From positions 1 to 10,509 of the forward strand of contig JAEYXM010000018.1 in NCBI GenBank assembly GCA_023428465.1: a DNA stretch of 10,509 nt, written 5' to 3'. Under the pieces are notes generated by a model. The model saw only the letters and a program-made list of their open reading frames with translations, made no database searches and had not been told where the DNA came from. This stretch comes from Actinomycetes bacterium. Its GTDB lineage: Bacteria > Actinomycetota > Actinomycetes > Actinomycetales > Cellulomonadaceae. The position numbers were made by a program, and so were the translations under genes. Shown here in pieces: positions 5,103-10,509 of this stretch; position 1 is the first letter of the stretch, and each line of letters starts with the position of its first letter.

Positions 5103-6263
5103 TCACAGCCCCGAGCCGTACTCCTGCGCGGCCGCGAGCCACGCCTCCAGGTCCACGCGGTGCGCGTCGTAGAACTGCTGCTGCACGTCCGCGGACGTCT
5201 CGGCGTACACGCGCGGGAAGTCGACCTCGTCCTGACAGCCCAGGTCGGCGACGGCGACCTCGGCCTCGCGCCGCGCGGCCTCGGCGCGCATCTGGCCGGC
5301 CGCCTGCTCCGCGGCCAGGTACTCCGGCGACGTGAGGTAGTCGTTCGTGGACAGGTCGTAGGCCTGCGCACCGTGGGTCGCGTCCACGATGCGCGAGTTC
5401 TCCTCGACGAAGGACATCGGCGTGCCCACGACCAGGTCGAACTCCGGGAAGCCCGCCGACTCCATGCACGCGGCCCACTCCTGGTTCGCGGCCACGATCC
5501 GCGGGTCCTGGTCGATGGTCGGCCACATGGCCTCGATCTCGGCCCGCAGCGCCTCGTACGGCGTCTCGTCGAAGACGACGCGGGTGTCGGTACCCGACTC
5601 GTGCCCGGCCAGGCCGACGCAGCCGTACTTCGTCCAGTCGTACGGCTCGTCCCCGACGATGTACGCCTCACCCTGGCCCGTACCCCACAGGGCCAGGTAG
5701 TACGCCTCCTCCTCCGCGGGCGACATGGCCTCGACGTACGCCGCGTTCGGGTCCTCCGGCGTGCTCGGCCCGGCGCCGGGGACCGGCCCGTCGCCCGGGG
5801 GCTGCACCAAGATGCCGTACCCGTACTCCGCGGCGAACTCCAGGTCCTCCTCGGTGATCTCCCGCTGCGGGTTCGGTGCGTGCCTCACGTCCGGGATGGT
5901 GACCGACGACCAGTCCAGGGGGGTGTACTCGAACCCCTGCTCCCGTATGCACGCCGCGGTGGTCTCCTCCTCGGCCTGAAGACGGGCGACCAGCTCCGCG
6001 CTCGACTCCGAGCCGACGGCGCTCAGGTCCGACAGGAACTGCTCCATGACGCCCACCGCGTAGGTCTCCACCTGCGGCTCGGCGGGTTCGGCGGGCTCGA
6101 CCGGCTCGGCCGACTCGGTCGCGGCGCTGACGTCCTGCGCCGGCGGCGGGGCACCCGGCGACTCGGAGCAGGCGGTGGCCAGGCCGCACGCCAGCAGCAG
6201 GACGGCTGTGCGGGTGGCACGAGTAGCGCTGACGGGGCAGGTGGAACGGGTGGAACGGGTCAC
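5103..6263 (-). CDS. Putative lipoprotein of unknown function, paralog A (downstream copy)
   Basis: I do not recognise the family. Seen: 386 aa. The signal peptide has an Arg/Thr/Ser n-region and core AVLLLACG, followed by lipobox LATAC with lipid cysteine C32, so it should be anchored on the outside of the cytoplasmic membrane. An Ala/Glu/Pro linker (33-64, with repeated EP pairs) leads to a mostly helical acidic domain. Four cysteines beyond the lipid one (C105, C215, C266, C343) are at matching places in paralog B and could form two disulfides. Two of them lie in a similar context, ACIREQGF (104-111) and ACMESAGF (265-272), hinting at an internal repeat. Other blocks are YDWTKYGC (208-215), DQDPRI (251-256) and FYDAHRVDLEAWL (364-376). 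GTG at 6263 is chosen because CAGGAG lies 7 bases upstream and the same start context is kept in the paralog. A 9-bp tandem repeat (6240-6257) lengthens the n-region and adds Cys9. A sensor, binding or structural role cannot be told apart. Confidence 0.85.
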   Translation of the reverse strand: MTRSTRSTCPVSATRATRTAVLLLACGLATACSESPGAPPPAQDVSAATESAEPVEPAEPAEPQVETYAVGVMEQFLSDLSAVGSESSAELVARLQAEEETTAACIREQGFEYTPLDWSSVTIPDVRHAPNPQREITEEDLEFAAEYGYGILVQPPGDGPVPGAGPSTPEDPNAAYVEAMSPAEEEAYYLALWGTGQGEAYIVGDEPYDWTKYGCVGLAGHESGTDTRVVFDETPYEALRAEIEAMWPTIDQDPRIVAANQEWAACMESAGFPEFDLVVGTPMSFVEENSRIVDATHGAQAYDLSTNDYLTSPEYLAAEQAAGQMRAEAARREAEVAVADLGCQDEVDFPRVYAETSADVQQQFYDAHRVDLEAWLAAAQEYGSGL

Positions 6264-6331
6264 GACGAGTCTCCTGGGGTTGCGCTGAACGTCCCCTTGA
6301 CGCCCGGCGCAACCGAAAGGTTGGGGCGGTC
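6264..6331 (-). repeat. Leader repeat, copy 2 (upstream of lipoprotein A)
   Basis: The region directly upstream of paralog A aligns with the one upstream of paralog B (7497-7563): about 58 of 68 columns match, with one single-base gap. It includes the ribosome binding site and the block GACGCCCGGCGC (6299-6310). On the A side CAACC-GAAA-GGTTG (6310-6323) forms a small perfect hairpin absent from B. No -10 hexamer is conserved between the copies, so the conservation reflects recent duplication or a leader role rather than an obvious promoter. From the end of this leader to the B stop codon, bases 6330-6358 match the purL tail only weakly (16 of 29). Confidence 0.7.
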
Positions 6332-6377
6332 CGGCACAGCGGTCGGCGCCCACGCCTCGCGCAAGCGGCACGCCGCC

Positions 6378-7496
6378 TCACCGGCCAAGGCCGGCCTCCT
6401 CGACAGCGGCGAGCCACGCCTCCAGGTCCACCCGGTGCGCGTCGTAGAACTCCTGCTGCAGGTCCGCGGACGTCTCGGCGTAGATCCGCCGGAACTCGAC
6501 ATCCGCCTGGCACTGCACGTCGGCGACGGCGGTCGCGGTCTCCCGCTCCACGAGCGCGGCACGCATCTCGGCGGCCGCCTGCTCCGCGGCCAGGTACTCC
6601 GGGGAGGTGAGGTAGTCGTCGGTGGACAGGTCGTACCGGGCTGCTCCGTGGGTGGCGTCCTGGATGCGCATCTCCTCGTCGAAGAACGACGTCTGCGCGC
6701 TCGCCGCGGTGTCGAAACCCGGGTAACCCGCCGACTCCATGCACTGCGCCCACTCCTGGTTCGCGGCCATGATCCGCGGGTCCTGGTCGATGGTCGCCCA
6801 CAGGGCGTCGATGTCGGCCCGGATCTGCTCGAACGGGGTGTCGTCGAAGGCGACCAGGACGTCCCTGCCCGACTCGTGCCCGGCCAGGCCCATGCAGCCG
6901 TACTTCGTCCAGTCGTACGGCTCCAGACCGTCGATGTATGCCTGGCCCTGACCCGGGCCGCGGAGCGCATTGCGGTATGCCTCCGCCTCCTGCGGGGACA
7001 TGGCGGCGACGTACGCGTCGTTCGGGTCCTCCGGCTGCGAGCCTGCCGCCGGCGAGAACTCCGACTGCGTGCTCACCCCGTAGCCGAACTCGGCGGCGAA
7101 CGCCAGGTCCTCCTCGGTGACGGCCCGCGCGGGGGCCGGGGTGTACGCCTCCTCTTCCGCGAAGTACGACCAGTCGAACGGCGTGTACGTGAAGCCCTGA
7201 TCGCGCATGCAGGCCGCCATGATCTCCTCCTCCGCCTGGAGCCGGGCCTGCTGCTCCGCGCCCGACTCCGCGCCGGCGGCGTCGAGCTGGGCGAGGAACT
7301 CCTGGATGACGCCGATCGGGTACGTCTCGACCTCCGGTTCGCCCGGCTCGGTGGGCTCGCTGGGCCCCGTGGCCGCCTCCTCCTGCAGCTCGGGGGTCGC
7401 GGGCCCCTCGTCCGGCCCCGACTCGGAGCAGGCGGTGGCCAGGGCGCACGCCAGCAGCAGGACGGCTGGGCGGGCGGAACGGTTGGCACGGGTCAC
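6378..7496 (-). CDS. Putative lipoprotein of unknown function, paralog B (adjacent to purL)
   Basis: Unrecognised family; clear paralog of the gene at 5103-6263. Seen: 372 aa. The signal peptide core is AVLLLACA with lipobox LATAC, lipid cysteine C23. A Glu/Pro/Thr linker follows (24-56), then the same helical domain with cysteines C96, C201, C252 and C329. By eye about two thirds of residues in the C-terminal 130 are identical to A, including IDQDPRI, AANQEWA, CMESAG, YDLST, DYLTSPEYLAAEQAA, YAETSAD and FYDAHRVDLEAWLAA. The linker and residues 141-160 are the most different. GTG at 7496 has GAGGAG upstream with GGAG 7 bases away; the reading frame stays open far into purL but that extension is antisense-like and not credible. 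It starts 65 bases after the purL stop on the same strand, with no terminator visible between, so it may be co-transcribed with purL. No functional link to purine synthesis is evident. Confidence 0.85.
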   Translation of the reverse strand: MTRANRSARPAVLLLACALATACSESGPDEGPATPELQEEAATGPSEPTEPGEPEVETYPIGVIQEFLAQLDAAGAESGAEQQARLQAEEEIMAACMRDQGFTYTPFDWSYFAEEEAYTPAPARAVTEEDLAFAAEFGYGVSTQSEFSPAAGSQPEDPNDAYVAAMSPQEAEAYRNALRGPGQGQAYIDGLEPYDWTKYGCMGLAGHESGRDVLVAFDDTPFEQIRADIDALWATIDQDPRIMAANQEWAQCMESAGYPGFDTAASAQTSFFDEEMRIQDATHGAARYDLSTDDYLTSPEYLAAEQAAAEMRAALVERETATAVADVQCQADVEFRRIYAETSADLQQEFYDAHRVDLEAWLAAVEEAGLGR

Positions 7497-7561
7497 GACG
7501 AGGCTCCTCGGGTTGCGCTGGACGTCCCTAGACGCCCGGCGCGGCCCGAAGGTTGTGGCGG
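7497..7561 (-). repeat. Leader repeat, copy 1 (purL to lipoprotein B spacer)
   Basis: This 65-bp spacer between the purL stop and the lipoprotein B start is the counterpart of 6264-6331. Its purL-proximal part (7541-7561) is also matched at 5040-5060. It contains the ribosome binding site and an imperfect dyad around CTAG (7521-7536). This copy, which joins an intact purL, is probably the ancestral one. Confidence 0.7.
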
Positions 7562-9952
7562 TCAGCCGAAGAGCTCGGCCAACGTGCCCGCGTGCGCGCG
7601 GGCCAGCTCCGCCAGCGGGACGTCGAACTGCTCGGCCACGGCGAGCGAGGGGCCGCTCCCGTCCTCGCCGGCCGCGTCGTCCGTCACGCCGATCCGCAGC
7701 GCCGGGACGCCGCGCGCCGTGCACAGGTCGACGAGGCGGACCTCCTCGCTGCGCGGCACCGCGACGAGCGCACGCGCCGCCGACTCCGAGAAGAGCGCCT
7801 CGAACGGCGTCACGCCGTCGCGCTCGCACAGCGCCGCGAGGTCGACGGACGCGCCGACGCCGTAGCGGATGCACGCCTCGACGAGGCCCTGCGCCAGGCC
7901 GCCGTCGGACAGGTCGTGGGCCGCGTCGACGAGTCCGTCGCGCGCCGCGTTCACCAGCACCGCGGCGAGCGAGCGCTCCGCCGCGAGGTCGACGCGCGGC
8001 GGCAGTCCGCCCAGGTGAGAGTGCACGACGTCGGCCCACACCGAGCCGTCCAGCTCCCCGCGCGTCGTGCCGAGGAGGTAGATCGACTGGCCCGGGCTGC
8101 GCCAGCCCGACGGGACGACGCGCGCGACGTCGTCGAGGACGCCGAGCACGCCCGCGACGGGCGTCGGGTGGATCGAGGAGTCGATCGTGCCGGGCTCGCC
8201 CGTGCCGTTGTAGAGGGAGACGTTGCCGCCCGTGACGGGCACGCCGAGCTCCGCGCACGCGTCCGCGAGGCCCTCGATGCCCTGCACGAGCTGCCACATG
8301 GCGTCCGGGTCCTCCGGCGAACCGAAGTTCAGGCAGTCCGTGACGGCGAGGGGGCGGGCGCCGACGGTGGCGACGTTGCGGTACGCCTCCGCGAGCGCCA
8401 GCTGCGCGCCGGCGTACGGGTCGAGCTTGGCGTAGCGGCCGTTGCCGTCCGTCGCGAGCGCGACACCGAGGCCGGTCTCCTCGTCCACGCGGATCACGCC
8501 GGCGTCGTCGGGCTGGGCGAGGGCCGTGTTGCCCTGCACGAAGCGGTCGTACTGGTCCGTGACCCACGCCTTGCTCGCCAGGTTCGGGGACGCGACGAGG
8601 CGCAGCAGGGTGTCGCGCAGCTCCTCGCCGGTGGCCGGACGCGCGTACCGGGCGGCGCCCGTCGGGCCGGAGATCGTGTCCGCCTGCAGGCCGTCCTGCC
8701 ACGCCGGGCGCGCGTAGGGGCGGTCGTAGACGGGCCCCTCGTGCGCGACGGTGCGCGGGTCGACGTCGACGATGCGCCGGCCGAAGTGGTCGATCGTCAG
8801 TCGGCCGGTGTCCGTGACCACGCCGATGACGGCGGTCTCCACGTCCCACTTGCCGGTGATCGCGAGGAACTCGTCGAGCCGGTCGGGGCGGACCACCGCC
8901 ATCATCCGCTCCTGCGACTCCGACATGAGGATCTCGCCGGCGGTGAGCGTCGGGTCACGCAGCAGCACCTTCTCGAGGTCGACGTGCATGCCGCCCTCGC
9001 CGTTGCTCGCGAGCTCGGACGTGGCGCACGAGATGCCCGCCGCGCCGAGGTCCTGGATGCCCTCGACGACCTTGGCCGCGAACAGCTCGAGGCAGCACTC
9101 GATGAGCACCTTCTCCATGAACGGGTCGCCCACCTGGACGCTCGGGCGCTTGCTCGGCCCGCCGTCGTCGAACGTCTCGCTGGCGAGGATCGACGCGCCG
9201 CCGATGCCGTCGCCGCCCGTCCGCGCCCCGAAGAGCACGACGTGGTTGCCGACGCCCGTCGCGTTGGCCAGGTGCACGTCGTCGTGCCGCAGCACGCCCA
9301 GGCACAGCGCGTTGACCAGCGGGTTGCCCTGGTAGGAGGGGTCGAAGACGACCTCGCCGCCGATGTTCGGCAGGCCCAGGCAGTTGCCGTACCCGCCGAC
9401 GCCCGCCACCACCCCGTGCACGACGCGCGCCGTGTCCGGGTGGTCCACGGCACCGAAGCGCAGCGCGTCCATGACCGCGACCGGTCGGGCACCCATCGAC
9501 ATGATGTCGCGCACGATGCCGCCGACGCCGGTCGCGGCGCCCTGGTAGGGCTCGACGAAGCTCGGGTGGTTGTGGGACTCGATCTTGAAGGTCACCGCCC
9601 AGCCGTCCCCGATGTCGACGACGCCCGCGTTCTGACCCATGCCGACCATGAGGTGCTCGCGCATCGCGTCGGTGGTCTTGTCGCCGAACTGGCGCAGGTG
9701 GATCTTGCTCGACTTGTACGAGCAGTGCTCGGACCACATCACCGAGTACATGGCGAGCTCCGCGGCGGTGGGGCGCCGGCCGAGCAGGTCGACGATCCGC
9801 TGGTACTCGTCGTCCTTGAGGCCCAGGTCGCGGTACGGGAGCTCGACGTCCGGCGTCGCCGCGGCGTGGTCGACGGTGTCGGCCACGGCGCGGGCGTCGG
9901 CTGGGCGGGCCCCGGCGGGGTGGGTGTCGCCGGGGTGGATCGTGTCGGTCAT
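7562..9952 (-). CDS. purL: Phosphoribosylformylglycinamidine synthase subunit PurL
   Basis: Seen: 796 aa, the size of small PurL; no glutaminase domain is attached, so it should work with separate PurS and PurQ subunits, whose genes are not in this window. Motifs in order: YRDLGLKDDEY (40-50), MWSEHCSYKSS (72-82) with the catalytic histidine H76, FKIESHNHPS (122-131), GGDGIGGAS (246-254) and DLGAAGISCATSE (301-313) followed by ASNGEGG. SESQERMM (344-351) comes next. The second AIRS-like half carries DCLNFGSPEDP, VTGGNVSLYN and AHDLSDGGLAQG. Known: it catalyses ATP-dependent conversion of FGAR plus glutamine-derived ammonia to FGAM, the fourth step of de novo purine synthesis, in the cytoplasm. 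ATG at 9952 is chosen because an AGGGAAG sequence (9956-9961 region) lies just upstream and the 14 extra residues from the ATG at 9994 look non-coding. The first ~35 residues are an Ala/Asp-rich extension typical of GC-rich relatives. Confidence 0.97.
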   Translation of the reverse strand: MTDTIHPGDTHPAGARPADARAVADTVDHAAATPDVELPYRDLGLKDDEYQRIVDLLGRRPTAAELAMYSVMWSEHCSYKSSKIHLRQFGDKTTDAMREHLMVGMGQNAGVVDIGDGWAVTFKIESHNHPSFVEPYQGAATGVGGIVRDIMSMGARPVAVMDALRFGAVDHPDTARVVHGVVAGVGGYGNCLGLPNIGGEVVFDPSYQGNPLVNALCLGVLRHDDVHLANATGVGNHVVLFGARTGGDGIGGASILASETFDDGGPSKRPSVQVGDPFMEKVLIECCLELFAAKVVEGIQDLGAAGISCATSELASNGEGGMHVDLEKVLLRDPTLTAGEILMSESQERMMAVVRPDRLDEFLAITGKWDVETAVIGVVTDTGRLTIDHFGRRIVDVDPRTVAHEGPVYDRPYARPAWQDGLQADTISGPTGAARYARPATGEELRDTLLRLVASPNLASKAWVTDQYDRFVQGNTALAQPDDAGVIRVDEETGLGVALATDGNGRYAKLDPYAGAQLALAEAYRNVATVGARPLAVTDCLNFGSPEDPDAMWQLVQGIEGLADACAELGVPVTGGNVSLYNGTGEPGTIDSSIHPTPVAGVLGVLDDVARVVPSGWRSPGQSIYLLGTTRGELDGSVWADVVHSHLGGLPPRVDLAAERSLAAVLVNAARDGLVDAAHDLSDGGLAQGLVEACIRYGVGASVDLAALCERDGVTPFEALFSESAARALVAVPRSEEVRLVDLCTARGVPALRIGVTDDAAGEDGSGPSLAVAEQFDVPLAELARAHAGTLAELFG

Positions 9953-9994
9953 GGCTTCCCTACCGGCCGGGCGCTGCGGGGGTTGACGCGGCAC

Positions 9995-10000
9995 AGGCTA
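9995..10000 (-). promoter_or_regulatory. Possible -10 element of purL
   Basis: TAGCCT on the minus strand fits TANNNT and would give a leader of about 36 bases before the purL ATG. No convincing -35 is found, and no PurR-like or other known operator is recognised in the 150-bp divergent spacer. Confidence 0.3.
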
Positions 10001-10090
10001 CCCGCGGCCGCGGGGGGTCGGGGGCGCGTCTCAGACGGCCCGCCGGGCGGTCAGCCGGTCCGAGTTCTACCGATCTGCCGGGTTCTTGGT

Positions 10091-10096
10091 TACCGT
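10091..10096 (+). promoter_or_regulatory. -10 element just before a GTG start, predicted leaderless
   Basis: TACCGT fits TANNNT and ends 6 bases before the GTG at 10103-10105, so transcription would begin at or beside the start codon. A short perfect dyad CCGTC-G-GACGG (10093-10103) lies over the same place. There is no Shine-Dalgarno sequence upstream. The -35 is weak. Confidence 0.4.
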
Positions 10097-10102
10097 CGGA
10101 CG

Positions 10103-10509
10103 GTGAGCCTCCTCGCACCCGCCCGTGATCCCCGCGCCCGCACGGGGAGCGGGCGCCACGCCGCGGCCCCCGACGCGGTCGTCGACGCGGTCTCCGGCGC
10201 GGTCCCCGAAGCGGTCGCGACAGTGGCCCCCGACGCGGTGGCGCCGGTCGCCCCCACCGCGGTCGCCGACCAGGTCACCGAGGAGATCCGGGTCACCCGA
10301 CGCGCACTGCGCGAGCCGGCGCCGCCCGGCTGGTCGCTCGAGACGCGCCGGCTGCTCCTCGGCATCGCCGTCGTCACGCTCGCCCTGTGCATCCTCCTCA
10401 TCGCACGGCTGGTGAGCGCGCAGGGCGTCCGCGGCCAGGGCGCCGAGGACGCGGCCGCGCTCGACGCCGCGCTCGCCGGGGCGGTCGCGGACACCGCGGC
10501 CCTCACGGC
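10103..10509 (+). CDS. Single-pass membrane protein with Ala/Val repeat region, C-terminus cut by window edge
   Basis: Unrecognised. Seen: an open frame of 135 codons from GTG at 10103 to the window end with no stop. Residues 21-54 are a low-complexity run built on PDAV/PEAV/PTAV steps (APDAVVDAV, GAVPEAVATV, APDAVAPVAPTAV). A charged stretch EEIRVTRRALREP (60-72) comes next. A single hydrophobic segment LLLGIAVVTLALCILLIARLV (84-104) follows RR, so the repeat region should be cytoplasmic and the part from about residue 105 outside. The outer part begins Gln/Gly/Ala-rich and helical. The gene is divergent from purL. The start is chosen because of the -10 element directly before the GTG, no earlier start codon fits, and codon bias turns gene-like there. 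It could be a hypothetical envelope protein or the N-terminus of a larger signalling or transport protein; the visible part does not decide. Confidence 0.65.
   Translation, partial: MSLLAPARDPRARTGSGRHAAAPDAVVDAVSGAVPEAVATVAPDAVAPVAPTAVADQVTEEIRVTRRALREPAPPGWSLETRRLLLGIAVVTLALCILLIARLVSAQGVRGQGAEDAAALDAALAGAVADTAALT

Noticed and set aside
5040..7600. Repeated elements considered as a mobile element or CRISPR-like array
   Set aside because: The repeats are duplicated gene and junction sequences with no transposase, terminal inverted repeats, target duplications or regular spacers.
4791..7865. 1024-codon plus-strand open frame across the lipoprotein genes and into purL
   Set aside because: It is Arg/Val/Leu-rich antisense translation. 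Its apparent internal repeat just mirrors the two paralogous lipoprotein genes on the other strand.
6378..8849. Very long N-terminal extension of lipoprotein B into purL (823 codons)
   Set aside because: The extra 451 codons are an Arg-rich out-of-frame reading of purL; lipobox, ribosome binding site and paralog all support the start at 7496.
10090..10506. Minus-strand Ala/Ser/Thr-rich frame at the right end
   Set aside because: It is opposite a plus-strand frame with a clear membrane segment, a start codon beside a -10 element and consistent codon bias; the minus product has no features.

Overview
The window is chromosomal DNA from a very GC-rich actinobacterium. The evidence is strong third-position G/C in every gene, GTG starts, two genes that look leaderless, a small PurL of the PurS/PurQ type, and a sterol-carrier-like protein of the kind found in actinobacteria. 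A Cellulomonas-like member of the Micrococcales is my best guess, from the overall look of the proteins only. I see no rRNA, tRNA, CRISPR array, insertion sequence or phage gene. Most genes are housekeeping; the accessory part is the lipoprotein pair between purL and gdhA.

Left part (1-3300). A secreted 5'-nucleotidase/UshA-type phosphoesterase runs leftward off the edge (1-1205, -). A 211-bp divergent spacer separates it from a ThuA-domain protein (1417-2067, +). This converges with a small sterol-carrier-family gene (2091-2477, -). That gene diverges from an unrecognised 225-aa protein with a helix-turn-helix-like N-terminal part and an unknown C-terminal domain (2610-3287, +). The last gene appears to be leaderless, with a 17-bp dyad lying over its predicted -10 element.

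Middle (3300-5100). gdhA, a full-length hexameric-type glutamate dehydrogenase (3380-4711, -), converges with the HTH gene across a strong hairpin terminator. Upstream of gdhA is a 391-bp non-coding stretch. From the gdhA side it holds two inverted repeats just above the ribosome binding site, a perfect 16-bp palindrome, a long near-perfect hairpin, and a 51-bp relic matching the purL 3' end and its downstream spacer.

Right part (5100-10509). purL (7562-9952, -) is followed on the same strand by two tandem paralogous lipoprotein genes of unknown function (6378-7496 and 5103-6263). The two paralogs share a leader of about 66 bp. Sequence related to the purL tail follows the last paralog clearly and the first one weakly. 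This suggests that a unit of purL tail plus spacer plus lipoprotein gene was duplicated, and that a further copy was lost. purL diverges from a gene for a single-pass membrane protein with an Ala/Val-rich repeat in its cytoplasmic part (10103 onward, +), cut off by the right edge.

The metabolic themes are purine synthesis (purL), nucleotide dephosphorylation outside the membrane (5'-nucleotidase) and ammonium/glutamate metabolism (gdhA). These genes are not arranged as one operon. The only plausible co-transcribed set is purL with the two lipoprotein genes, ending at the hairpin 4977-5012.
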